A stretch of DNA of 64,000 nt from Solea solea. Lineage: Eukaryota; Chordata; Actinopteri; Pleuronectiformes; Soleidae. Position 1 is the stretch's first letter. Each line of letters begins with the position of its first letter. Shown in pieces: positions 52,571 through 63,983 of this stretch. The notes under the pieces are model-generated. The model was given only the letters and a program-made list of their open reading frames with translations, was not told the DNA's origin and did not search any database. The DNA lies in contig NC_081145.1 of NCBI RefSeq assembly GCF_958295425.1, positions 25,910,389 to 25,974,388 of the forward strand, read 5' to 3'. The position numbers and the translations under genes were made by a program.

Positions 52571-53334
52571 AAAATGACCGTTCCCTCTGACATCGCGAAT
52601 CATTTCACAATCGCAATTAGGTATTTATTCTAAATCCTTCAGCCCTAACCCAAAGAGATTAAAATACTAAAAAGAGTAGACTGAAGTATAAAATGTAGAA
52701 TCACATGAGTGTAAAAATGTCATGGCATCCTATCTGCTGAGCTTCCTCCTCATATACAGCAACGGCAGCCGTGAGTGATGTCAAGCTGTGTCCCCGACCT
52801 CCCTGACCCCTCACTCTGACTGAGTCTGACCTCTCCACTCTCCGTCACCTCCTTACACGTCCGCGTTCCACCTTCACTCGCTCTCTCCTTGATTTCCTTT
52901 CTTCAGATTATCTCCTCACTCTTTGTCCACCTCACTTGCCTCCTCTCCTTTATTCCTGGAGTCAAACTTTATTTTTATTTTTTAACATCAGGCACACTGA
53001 CAAGCAGTGTCTCGCTCCTTGGTTACCATGGAAACGGTAACCCTGGACACCAGGTTGTGGAGGCTGAGGGTTACTAATGCCATCGGGGTCTGACGGGATT
53101 TACTGGTACAGCATGTGACTCTGCTGTGACTGAGACTGAGGCTACTTAAGGTTCTGTTCCACTGCAGGAACTTTTAACAGGAACCGAGAAACTTTACCAG
53201 GATGTATGTGCATTTCAGCGGTTAAAGGAACATTCCAGTTATTCTTTTTATTAACCCAAAACAGTCCTGTGTGGAGGGTTCACGTTCTAAAATGTCAGGA
53301 AAAAGGTCTCTTGTACTCGTATTGTCCTCCAAGA
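52571..53334. other. Intron with two MITE-like fragments
   Basis: 52572-52625 ('ccctctgacatcgcgaatca', 'cacaatcgcaattag') is an inverted fragment of the element at 53637-53740. 53145-53205 resembles 45520-45600. No exon recognised. Confidence 0.4.
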
Positions 53335-53540
53335 TATTGTTCAGAAGTAAGGTGTAGGCAACTGGAAGATGTTTCTCCTCTCCTCTCATCCAAGAGGCTT
53401 CTTCAGAGCTGTGTTCTTTAGTTTGAAGTTTCTTGAATGAGAGATGAAACATCCTCAATTTAACTCAAGGAATTCCAGTTGTCTCCAGCAAACGTCTGAA
53501 GATCTTTGACCTGCATGACTGAGAACCTTCACAGACATTC
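53335..53540. repeat. Dispersed repeat with internal inverted repeat
   Basis: 'tctcatccaagaggcttctt' (about 53385) and 'tcttgaatgagagatgaaac' (about 53432) are imperfect complements and could form a hairpin. Ends 'catgactgagaaccttcaca'. A widespread fish repeat; class unassigned. Shares its terminus with 6797-6817. Confidence 0.65.
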
Positions 53541-53577
53541 TCCAAAGAGTTATATCATGATCCTATATCCTGTACAC

Positions 53578-53740
53578 ATGGTTCTCAAACTGTGGTACGT
53601 GCACCACCAGTGGTACGCAAGCTTCCTCTGGAGTAGGGCTGAACGATTTTGAATAAATATCTAATTGCGATTATTTTGACAGGAGATGCGATTGCGATAT
53701 GATTTGCGATATCAGAGGGAATGGTAATTTTACATCGTTA
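53578..53740. repeat. Two abutting MITE-like fragments
   Basis: 53578-53635 carries 'ggttctcaaactgtggtacg' (hAT-MITE end). 53637 onward begins 'agggctgaacgattttgaat' and 'aaatatctaattgcgatt', matching 56221-56265 'agggctgaatg..aaatatctaattggg'. Confidence 0.6.
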
Positions 53741-55220
53741 TTCTCATTTTCATTAAGGATTAATGTGTGATATTTGTGCAGGTGGAGGATGAGAGAGCAA
53801 ATGATCCTCCCGTGAAACATCTGTAGCTGACTTTGCTCGACCTATTTACACCATTGTATTTTAACGTTGGTGATAATTTACTTCAGGAGCTCAATATTTT
53901 CTCAGGAGGTTCTTGGTATAAAACGTTTATTATTTATTATATTAGTTGAGTTAGCGCTGGTTGTACATTGTTATGTGACAATAACGAGTCTTGAATCTAA
54001 AGTTTCCGGTGCTGGTTTTGGACAAACGACGCCTGATGTGCACCGCTGTGAAATCGCAGAAGGACACTCAGTGATTTCTAATTAATTAAACTCAAACAGA
54101 AATAATAAGGAGGCAAAATAATAAGGAATCCTTGTGAGATTTCCCCTGTGCACATTGAAATAAAATCAAGACTCTGTGTGATGTTCTGTGCTTTATTTGC
54201 TCTTCAAATCCCACTTCTTCTTAATTATAATTATCATAAATTTGGTTTGGTAAGAAGTATATTCAAAAAGTATGACGCTACTGGAATAACTGGATATTCA
54301 CCATTGACTTTTACTGCTTTTTGTAAATTTTCCTTAAAAATGATCTTACTGAGTATGAGACAGTGTTGTCACAAAGATAAATGCAGATTTTTTTTTCAGT
54401 ATCTTTTACAATCGACTGCTGCACCAGTACTTCACCAACACACTGTACTGGAAATGCACAATCTTCCTTTACTCCATTAAATCCTCATGAATAAGTCATG
54501 GATGTTATGCAAACTGCTCCTTCAAGAGTCATATTCACCGGCGGAGGCCGCTGAGATGTTTTACTCACTCCCATTTTCTTATCATTTCATTCATCACTGT
54601 CTTCACTTCTCAACCGAACCAAACCCACAACCCCCTTCCACACAATCTCACTCTCCTCGGTTCCCTCTCCTTCATCGATTCTCCTCCCTCCTCCCTCTTT
54701 ACTCTCCTCATATCGCTCCCAACGTTATTGTGCACAGACCTGAGCGCCTCCCCTGCCCCAGCATTATCCACTTCACCTTTATCTTCATGAAGAAAAGGAG
54801 AAGATGAGGTGGAGGAGGAGGGGAGGTGGCAGTGGCTCGGGGGCAGAGGAAGACAATGCAGGGGAGATGAAAGGGGAAGAGGATGAGAGAAAAGAGGAGC
54901 GGGAGGAGGAGGAGTTAAAGCCTCATGGTGGGTCACTTGCCGGAGCGAAACAATTTCCTGAACACATTTTGAAAAAGGGACAGAGTTAACAAGATTTTAG
55001 TCTGAGAGGAGACGCGTGTGCCTGTATAGTCGTCGAGGAGCATGGAGGAGCACGGAGGAGCACGGAGGAGCACGGAGGAGCACGCTCAGCAAACGCTTGA
55101 AAAAAAATTAAGTGCTAATGAGAGCGGCTCATTAACCACAGCACTTAGGCAGGACAGATAGGACAGGAGATTTTAATGAATTCTCCTTCCCCTTTTTTTG
55201 TTGCTTATTCATCACCTTTG

Positions 55221-55251
<31 letters not shown>

Positions 55252-56087
55252 CACACACTTGCAGAGGCCTCATGAGAATCGTGCTTACTTATTTCCACCT
55301 GCCGGAGAAGCCAATTAAAATTGTTTTCTGGAGCCACATCTGATTCTGTTTGCATCATAAAAGCTGTCACACAAACAGGGAAGAAAAGGCGATAAATAGT
55401 TGAAAGAACACTGGATTTGTTCCACGGCTGTGGGTTATATATGTGTTTTAGATTGCATATTTGTTCATGACACTCTGAGCTGTCATGGGAATATGAGTAA
55501 GTAGATAAGAAGCAGACGTGCAGGGTGGAGGGAGGGGGGGGCCGTTTCTCAGAGTCCGTCTAAGACAAATAAAATCATTGCCAGCTCCTTTTTTTCCTGA
55601 GGTGTTATCTACTCTCTTCGCGGCTCACAGTTGTGATGGCAGCCAACAATGGTCTTGTTCCAAATATGAGGAACTGAGAGCTGTCAGAAGGTCTACAGTA
55701 AACCACGGGAAGTGTCTACGTCTGATGACGGCTGACGACAGGAGCAGGAGCTGCCTGCAGAAACAAAACTCTGGCAAAAAGTTAGACGAGCGACCTTTTT
55801 GTCTTAACAAGGTGGCTCCGTGACATCGTCTCGACCCATCTCCATGACAACTGCATGCTGCCTCCATGGTTGTCGCCATAGAAACATCGGGAACTCTTTA
55901 AAAGTGATGACATGTTGACACAAGCTGCAATTGGACGTGATGGACACTGCAGACACCTTGTTACTGTTTGACTGCAAAAAATGCAACAATAAAAATACCT
56001 GTAATTTGAGCCCAATTTGAAATCTTTTAAAAGTTAAAGTTGCAGTATGTTATATGTTTGCTGTGTTTATCTGAAAATGGCCTCAAA
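53741..56087. other. Intron with simple repeats
   Basis: GGAGGA-rich 54805-54920 and a complementary C/T-rich part before it; a 10-bp tandem 'cacggaggag' at 55042-55085; (CA)14 at 55221-55249. Overlapping frames at 55518-56015 have no family match. Confidence 0.4.
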
Positions 56088-56420
56088 TGCTGTGTTTCCA
56101 CCATGGTACGGTTCAGTTTGGTACAGTATTGTACAGTTTAGCTCCACCCATGACCTTACTGTACCATTTTACTCTGGTACCCCAAGGAAAGGGTGCCAAA
56201 AAATGGAACAGTAGGGTCTATAGGGCTGAATGTTTCTCAATAAATATCTAATTGGGATACTTTTTGAATAAATTGCATGGGATATGATTCGTGATAGGAA
56301 ATTTTCATTTTTACAGTATTATTCTTTTAATTTTAATAGCATATTTAAAATCATTCGGTTTTTAACATGGATTAACCCGCAGGATGAATTTGTGAAAATT
56401 TCACATTATGATTAGAATAT
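56088..56420. repeat. MITE-like pair
   Basis: 56088-56215 ('gctgtgtttccaccatggta', 'ttggtacagtattgtacag') and 56220-56330 ('agggctgaatg', 'aaatatctaattggg') are two dispersed elements side by side. Confidence 0.5.
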
Positions 56421-59400
56421 ATTAAATTAGATTTGTGTCAAAACTCAGTAGCCAATCAGCAGGCAGCTTCCTCAAGGCCCGCCCACTAACAAAAAACCAC
56501 GGCGCAAAGAACAAATGTATTTTCAAACAATAAAATACATTATTTTTGAATGATTAAATCGATATTTTATTTGCTTCTAAAAAAGTGTTGTTTGCTTCGT
56601 GAAGTGTGGTTTGAAAACATCGACACAAATCTAATTCCATAAGAATACTACATATTTAGTCCCAGATACCTGTGACTTAATGTGCTGTTGTAGTTGTAAT
56701 GCATATGTGTAAATGGTAAATTAAGCATCATATTCTTGGAATTGCACTTGTTTTTCTCAGTAAATTTCAGCTTGTTGATAATGTGTTTTGTAAAGATTTG
56801 GAGTTCTTGTTGTTTATAGGTTATTATGCTATTATTTTACTGCTCCGGCCCGCACTTGAGATCAAATAAACTAAAATGAGTCCGACACCGATGGTCTATA
56901 GGATATGATGTGTATAGATCAGGACAATATTTGATCTCAAATGGTAATTTGACACATGTTATTTTTGGTATTTGGTTTCCCACTTAATGAAAACATTGCT
57001 TATCAGACCTGACTGAGGGAGCGTTTGTGTGTATACAGCGACAGTAGAGGTCCAGTAATGCTAATGTTTCCTGCATCTTTCGTCTTTACATAAAACAAAT
57101 GATTACCTGTGCGTCATGTGAGAATGACGCCGGGTGACACAAGATCTAAAACACAGATACACTGAGAAAAAAACACAGAGAGTCGTGTGGAGCTGACAGG
57201 CAAAAAGAAAAAAGCCATCGCCCCCTGTGGACTTCAGAGTAATTACCAAAACACTGCCAGCATCTGCCTCTACATGACCTCTACTCTCTCACTCCAACAC
57301 ACACACACATATAGAGACACGGAGAGAGAGAGAGAGAGAGCTCTTTGGCATCTGCTGTGCAGGGCATTAGATGTTTGTTTCTTTGGTGTTTTGTTAAATT
57401 ATGGGGCAGCAAAGGGTAGGGTTGCCCCTGAGCAAAGCACCCAACCCAGATAAGTGCAGATAAGTGCCGCCCACTGCTGCTCCTGCACCCGGCATGTGTG
57501 TGTGTGTGTTCACTTCTGGTGTGTGCAGAGGTCAAATTCACTATATCAAATTGATGGTTGTGCAAAAATGATATGTATCGTTTATCCTTTCTCCGTCTTT
57601 TAACGCAGGGTTATTCATAGAGACTGTATCCAGGAAACATGGAGCTGCGTGGCGCAGTGAACAGCAGCAGGAGATCGTGTTCTATTAGCGTAGCAGACAT
57701 TTTCCTGTTTGTGAGAAGCCAAAATCATGATTTTGAGTCCAAGTGAACAAACACTTGCTCACATTTACGTAACACACTTTAGTTTTCACATTTCTTAGAG
57801 TAACATGCATTAAATTGCTTAGAAAATCAGATAATCCACCTTTTCTTCTCTAATTTTACCTTCTAATATCTTTCCAAATTCTTGTAATTATTTCGTCAAT
57901 TAGACAGATAATTACACTTAAACTCTGACATGATGGGGTCTTAAGGTCAGAAGTGATTTGAGTTTGTTAATCCTTCACTAATTACTGTATGATCAGCTTA
58001 TTTGCGGAGTTCCTCAAAGCTTCGGGAAGCAACGACTGCTTCCACTAATTGATACCACGACAGGCAAGAGTGATGAATACTGCATGAAGTGAATGGAAAT
58101 ATCACATTTGCATGAATGATTAGTGTGCCGGTCATCCCTCAGGGAGCATGAAGTGGAGGATGATGAATAAGAGACGGAGCGTCAGTGTCTGCTCTGTCAC
58201 TCTGTGGATGTCAACCGTCTCAGGTCTATGTGTTGAACGTGGATGGAGCATCTCTTAACGCGGCTTTCTCCACCATTACTCCCTCTTCTTTGGCCAGGTA
58301 ACTTCCGCACAAGCACAAGTTTCGGCAGAGACTGCGCCTTCATTTATTAAGGTGTATTGATCATCGTATTGCACGAGAAAGAACGACGATATATACATCA
58401 CCAAATCAATATTTTGACCCACTCCTAGCAGATATAATTCAGTTTAGTTTTCCTATTAACCCTTAGTGCTCGCACGGCAGGAAATTACTACGGGAATAAT
58501 ACACAACTCCTTATATGGACATGAGTTTATAGATCACATCTTCAGGCTTTTTTCTTGTCTTCTTATGTGTTGTTGGGTTAAATTATGATTCATTTCCACT
58601 TTTCTTTTTGTTAAAAAAAAACAAAAAAAGAGCCAAGCTAGCTTTGACGTATTTCAAATTTCATGAATTCAATCCAATTTAAACAAAAATTGGAGTACTT
58701 TTTGCAGAGGTGTTTATATAGTTGGTGAAAATTAAAGATTGCCTATAGGTTGTTCTGAATAAAAGGATATAAGACACTCTATCGTTCTTATAGCATCTGT
58801 ATACATCTTTTAACAGGCCTAAATGACCTGCGTCCTGGGTTAAATAAATTTCCAATTTTTGCTTTCGCTCCTGTGTATGAACTCACTTCATTATCTTTAT
58901 TAAGTTTTTGGCTGACATTTGCACTTGAGAAAATCTATCCCTAGTAATTTGTAGTAGTATCCTGATGTTAATGTTATCAAGTTAGCCATGGCATTTACTT
59001 AAAACCAGATTTACACATTAGTTTACTTTTCTATAGGATTCTGTCAGTTTCCCAATTTCACAATTATATTCTTACATGGTATTTTGGATTTCTTGCATAA
59101 TGTTACTCTACCAGTCTATAATTGTATGCAATGTATCTTTGGAACTGTATCCAGGATCATATGTTGCCAATGAACATTTCTTCAAACCATGATACCTGTC
59201 AAAAGACAGTGTTTTACAGGGAGCTGGGATGTTTTTTCCTTAGGTAATGAATGTGGTGAGGTTTAGGCACCGTCCAGGAAACAATGATTTTTCCTCATAG
59301 CATCCAATTCAAATTCCTCTTCTTAAAAAAATGCCTAGGATTGTCCTTGAAACACTGTAATTATCCATAACACAATCTCTGTGTTGCTGTGAACATCTCA

Positions 59401-60591
59401 CAGATGTTTAGCTATCCATGAAAACATTATGAGAATGTCCAAACACCACAAGCATTTGCTTGCATTTGCATTTGGTCTCAAACTGTGATGTGAATGACCG
59501 TCTTTCAACACCCGCTGAGAATTTTAACATTTAATTTGCCATTTTATCATGACATCAACGGAACCATTCTGTGCCAAAATGTCACAGAATTAACAAAAGT
59601 CACATTTTCAATGCCTTACAGAAAGGCTAATTGGCAACAGTCTCTAATTTTATGCATCCCATCTCACTTTTTTAAGGATTTGCCAAGGTCTCTGCGGGAA
59701 ATGAATCAAGACGCCTTATTATATTCTGAATGCAGACTGCCCCGAAGGTTCCAACCAAGTACTTGAACGCACAAGAAGAAGAAGAAAAGCTCCTGTGCTG
59801 TATTTTTCGGTACAGCACAGGAGGTTAACTGCTGAGCACACGCCTCTTCTCACCTGCTTCACTTGTTCTTTCTCCCTGTGTCAATGTTCACTGAAGTGCA
59901 TGGAGAACTAATCGATTCACACTGGGACCTAAAAAGGCCCAGGAGTCGAGGCTGCGGCCTGCTGCTCCGGCTAATATCACGCTCTGTCTTTTAGCTCCAC
60001 CCACTCACATCTGCTCCACTTTGGCAGATTCTCTCCAGTCCTTTCACGGATGTCACCTCTCTCTCTCTCAGAGTTTTATCATCAGTGTGTTTGATAGAAA
60101 CAGAGCGAGAGAGAGAGAGAGAGGGATGGAGACACTGTGGAGACATAAAGTCCTAAATAGATACATAAAGGAGGAAAAGATAATCAGAGTGGCGTCAAAG
60201 CTGCTATCATTTTCAAAAATGTAATATAGAATTTGGACACGTGCAGCTAATGTATTACAGCGACTTAAACCCTTATCACTAGTCACAGATTAGCACTCAG
60301 AAAAGCCACTTTAACATTTCCCGAGGAGCTGATAAGCTCTGAGGAGGCGACCGTCTCAAAGTGTTGCTCCACTAATACGAGAAGTGATTCTGGGAGAAAA
60401 CGGCTCCTTGGCTCCAGCAAACATTTCCATTTCAACGGCTGTCAACAAAAACTTGTGTTTAAAATGTGATATTTGAATTGGAAAAAAGAAAATGGTTGAC
60501 TAAACGTGTAGAAGCCTGTTTTCACCACTCAATGTAAAATTATGTAAAAATATATTGTTGTTGAAAAAATTGATATATTTCATGTTGAAAC
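56421..60591. other. Intron, AT-rich, few features
   Basis: 57626-57672 repeats 32224-32275. (GA)n at 57319-57340 and 60104-60123. 58640-59770 is a long AT-rich block, ending in an unrecognised 90-codon plus frame (59494-59766), that could be an old retroelement but has no motif I can name. Confidence 0.35.
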
Positions 60592-60900
60592 TCATCTCGT
60601 AACCATGACTCAACATCTCGTAACCATGACTCAACATCTCGTAACCATGACTCAACATCTCGTAACTATGACTCAACATCTCGTAACTATGACTCAACAT
60701 GTTTCAACATCTCGTAACTATGACTCAACATCTCGTAACTACGACTCAACATGTTTTAACATCTCGTAACTATGAATCAACATCTCGTAACTATGACTCA
60801 ACATGTTTCAACATCTCATAACTATGACTCAACACCCGTAACTATGACTCAACATCTCGTAATTATGACTTAACTTATGACTCAACATCTTGTAATTATG
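60592..60900. repeat. 21-bp minisatellite
   Basis: About a dozen copies of a unit near 'ctcgtaactatgactcaaca', with several longer units including 'catgtttcaa'. Minus reading gives MLSHSYE repeats, a by-product. Confidence 0.92.
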
Positions 60901-62297
60901 AGATACTTTGTCGTCAACCTGTTTAGTTTTCAATGTGAGCAGACTTAAAGATCCAGTATGTAACATTTGGGAGCGTTTATTGGCACAATTACAATAATAA
61001 GTATGACGGTATTAACCACCAAAATAAGACTCTACAGCTCTTGTTTGTGAGAAAGGATAATCATTTTTCTTCTGTTCCATAACACCTAGCAGCAGCAGCA
61101 GCAGCAGTGTTTTATGTATGGAGTGGAGTTATGATGATGCAACTGTAAAAGAAATATCTGCTAATTGACTGACAGATGCGGCGTCTAGACTGAGTTTGAC
61201 TCACTAATACACGATCCTCAAATCTCCATCTCTGTGTCCACTCTGGCCTCAGTGAGTAAAACACACTCACTCACACACACACACACAAATCCTCCATCGA
61301 TATTTGACTCATATAAGCAGTGTCGGAGTTTCACTTTGGTAATTTGACCCTCTGCTAACTTTCCCGAGCCGCCCCACTCTCCCTCGCTGTAACACATATT
61401 ATAATGATATTGCCACTCCCAAAGAAGGAAGGAAGGAAGGAAGGAAGGAAGGAAGGAAGGTGTAGAGGGAGAGCAAATAATGTGAGCAGAAGAGACACTC
61501 GGTTGATTGATTAAAACAATGGACACTCATTAGAGAGAAACTAGCCTTGAGTTCTGACCTGAAGCTCAGGGAAAGATAGAGACGGAGCTGGTGGATAGAG
61601 ATACAGAGACACACTGAGCCCACACACACACACACACATGTTTGCACAGCATTCAAAGGGAGGACCCTCATAGACATGATAGCCCCTTACTCGAAACCTA
61701 AACCCAATTTGAACCCTAAAATTAGGTCTTGACCCCCAAACAAGCCCTTTATAGATTTGGGTCCTCACAAAGATACACACACAAGAACACACACACAAAC
61801 AAACAAACAAACAAACAAGCACACACACACACACAGTCAAGGCGAGCTCTGACAACATGAATATCAGAGTGTGGCTATGGACCAGCTGCTATATATAGCA
61901 AATGGGGAAAAAACTAGGATAACACAATGTTTTCCCTCCAACTGACCACACACACACACACACGCACACACACACACACACCAACCTTAACTTCATTTAA
62001 CCACAATACAAAAGCCCATTAGCCCTAAACAGTTCCTCAGAAAATGAGGTTCTGTCTCATTAGGACCAGGTTTTAGGAGGACTACTGGTCCTGATAACAA
62101 ATACAAACACTCACACACACACACACACACACAAAGACAGAGGAGCTGTGTGGCTTTAACACAACAAAGAAACTTGACACACGCATCATTATTCTCACTC
62201 TGCATTGTGCTGTATGTATAAACATATTTCCTCACAGTATGTTAATATGTTTATGTAGCTGCACGCACACACACACGCACACACACACACACACACA

Positions 62298-62342
<45 letters not shown>

Positions 62343-62733
62343 AGTATCCTCTGATGACAGGAAAGAAAAACAGGTGGATGAAGATCAGCGGGCAAAGAAG
62401 GAAACCTCAGATTTCATCATGGCAGCATTTCACATTAAAAACTCATGACAGCCACACTTCATGATTCATTTGAAAAGGTATTTATGTGGTGTCACTGATC
62501 AATAATCCCATAATAACCTTTCAGCAGAGCGACACTTTGACGACTTTACAGCCTCGCAAGTAAAAAACCTGTCAAACTGCCACATTTACCCGGTTTTAAC
62601 TGCTGTTTCTGCTATTTAACTCTACACTCTCCTTGTTTTACTGACAAACATTATGACACAAATCAAGTGTTGATGCTCATCGACTTTAACTATTCATATG
62701 TTAACATACACATGTTGATTATAGACATTACAG
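60901..62733. other. Intron, microsatellite-rich
   Basis: (CAG)6 near 61090; (GGAA)n at 61424-61460; CA tracts at 61258-61290, 61620-61640, 61775-61837, 61948-61982, 62110-62132 and 62265-62338. 61683-61790 is a CCCTAA-like CA-linked repeat and 61976-62105 a more distant relative. Confidence 0.6.
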
Positions 62734-63136
62734 CAAGGGTCTCAAACTCAAATGAAAAAGACATTTGTGATGATTTCACGTCTGTGTGTTTGTATCTAGG
62801 AATTTGTATTATATATTTGTCTATGTGTATGTTAAAAGATAGTGTGTGTATATCTCTGTATATACTGTATATATCTGAACCTTGTTTTTGCTGTAGAATT
62901 TATATGAGACACATGATCAGCATTATTTAAAAGAGAAAAAATGTAAATTCATTTATTTACTGTTAGGCGGCGTTTCTTTTATTTTCCAGAGCAAAAAATG
63001 TGTCGATATGGAACAATATAGTTCACAATATTTACACAAAATTAATCTATTACTTACAAAAACGAAAGGTGAGGGCCACCTTAAAATTGACTCGAGGGCT
63101 ACATCTGGCTCGCGGGCCCCGAGTTTGACACCTCTG
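62734..63136. mobile_element. hAT-type MITE with near-perfect 8-bp TSD
   Basis: Left end caagggtctcaaactc and right end gagtttgacacctctg are imperfect inverted repeats. Flanking 8-mers cattacag (62726-62733) and catgacag (63137-63144) match at seven of eight positions. No transposase remains. Non-autonomous copy in the large NECAB2 intron, about 320 nt from an exon. Confidence 0.85.
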
Positions 63137-63458
63137 CATGACAGGGTCAACAATTTAGCTTGATCTATGTTTGTGGTTGTATCAAAAACCAACAATGCAG
63201 TTTCCACATGATTCAGTTACTAATTTAAACTGTGTGTATGTGTGTACTTGTACATGGTACGCATGTGTGTTTATGTACACATGTTTTATGCACTACATAC
63301 ATCGCATGTATGGTTTATGTATTATGTTTTAGGTCTTGTATTGCACTGCGGCATTTCTTCCCCCCCAGGGAGACGAATAAAGACACTAATATGTCGCAGA
63401 ATAAGAATATAAACTGTCGTTTACACACAAACACAAACACAAACACACACACACTTAC
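63137..63458. other. Intron, TG/CA-rich up to the exon
   Basis: A 'gtatgtgtgtac' stretch at 63230-63300 and a CA-rich run 63421-63454 that abuts the donor of the exon at 63459. Confidence 0.5.
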
Positions 63459-63556
63459 CTTCTTGGTGAAGTCCATGGCTTTGAGGATGGACAGGTTGAG
63501 AGTTTCCAACGAGGCCAGGACTCCCTCATAGTCCCCCATGTGTTTGGCAAAGTAGT
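63459..63556 (-). CDS. necab2: NECAB2 exon, helix after EF-hands
   Basis: 98 nt: two bases complete an Asp codon, then 32 codons beginning [13 protein letters not shown] and ending KAMDFTKK. The flanks are a 'ttcag' acceptor and a gtaag donor. The peptide is the conserved segment after the second EF-hand of NECAB proteins; the human equivalent reads [18 protein letters not shown]. Phase-0 donor. Both splice sites sit against dinucleotide tracts. A (TG)n in sense runs to within 4 nt of the acceptor, in place of an ordinary pyrimidine tract, and a GT-rich run with GTTT interruptions follows the donor. The next exon in sense is about 24.8 kb away. Recognition is by direct reading of the peptide. 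Confidence 0.92.
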
Positions 63557-63597
63557 CTGAACACACACACACACACACACATAAACACATATACATG

Positions 63598-63621
63598 TAT
63601 ACGTGTATATATACACGTATA
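63598..63621. repeat. Perfect 24-bp palindrome
   Basis: The half-site tatacgtgtata is followed directly by its exact complement, inside a longer imperfect inverted repeat (about 63594-63630). It lies about 40 nt upstream of an NECAB2 acceptor, beyond a (CA)10 tract. Confidence 0.9.
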
Positions 63622-63957
63622 AATACATGTTTTAGATGTCGCCCTGCTCCGACACACCGGATTCAAACAGTCCGCTCGTCACCAGGCTCTGCAGACGCCT
63701 GATAACGAGCTGTTCATCTGAATCAGGTGTGTTGGGGCGGGGCAGCGTTCCCTGAAACACTGATTTACAAGATCTGAACGACATTTAGAGTCACTAAGTT
63801 ATTTTTTGTGCGACACTGAAATTGATCAGTAGTTGAATTTATGTATTTAAAAGAAAAAAAATAGTTGTATTTCGACCGAGAAAAGTACTTTTCAATAATA
63901 GATCAGAGCAGATGAGGGCAGTGTGTGTGTGTGTGTGTGTGGGTGTGGTCTACTTAC
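63622..63957. other. Short NECAB2 intron remainder
   Basis: 63650-63760 is GC-richer with 'gctctgcagacgcctgataa' and 'tcaggtgtgttggggcgggg', a motif common in fish repeats. TG tract at 63920-63942 precedes the donor of the 26-nt exon. No other feature. Confidence 0.45.
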
Positions 63958-63983
63958 CACAGAGTTCCTTAGTGTCAACATTA
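63958..63983 (-). CDS. necab2: NECAB2 exon, end of EF-hand loop (26 nt)
   Basis: A very small exon in the sense (minus) direction, followed by a canonical gtaag donor. It encodes NVDTKELC plus the first base of an Asp codon. This corresponds to loop positions 7-12 of an EF-hand (a DxDNTNxVDTKE pattern in mammalian NECAB2), with Glu at the bidentate position 12. The acceptor is taken as the 'gatag' immediately upstream. Reading on without a splice would give a loop several residues too short, so this acceptor is preferred, but only 17 bases remain to the window edge and its pyrimidine tract cannot be judged fully. The donor joins in phase 1 to the exon at 63459-63556. A TG tract (CA in sense) lies about 15 nt beyond the donor. 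Confidence 0.75.

Larger units (their letters stand above)
27827..63983 (-). other. necab2: Partial NECAB2-like gene (5 exons seen)
   Basis: Span of the recognised exons. NECAB proteins are small cytoplasmic neuronal Ca2+-binding proteins with N-terminal EF-hands, a central helical region and a C-terminal ABM (antibiotic biosynthesis monooxygenase-like) domain; NECAB2 is reported to bind adenosine A2A and mGlu5 receptors. The spliced exons read continuously in one frame from the end of an EF-hand loop, through a [17 protein letters not shown] segment and an [11 protein letters not shown] helix, to EGLESQINRLAELIGRLENK. The residues [16 protein letters not shown] and RLAELIGRLE fit NECAB2 better than NECAB1 (HLGEY, DYQ, LNQLQSL) or NECAB3, judged from memory of the human paralogues. 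Splice phases agree at every join (1, 0, 2, 1). The start codon and first EF-hand exons lie beyond 64000. The ABM exons were not found. Family assignment is strong; the paralogue is likely. Confidence 0.88.

Noticed and set aside
51986..52633. 215-codon plus-strand frame
   Set aside because: Consists almost wholly of CA and CAGTTACA tandem repeats.
54610..54989. Charged Arg/Glu-rich frames on both strands
   Set aside because: GGAGGA-type low-complexity DNA; both strands open and no splice support.
59494..59766. 90-codon plus frame, possible retroelement protein
   Set aside because: No motif recognisable; flanks show no long terminal repeat or transposon end, so no identity is claimed.
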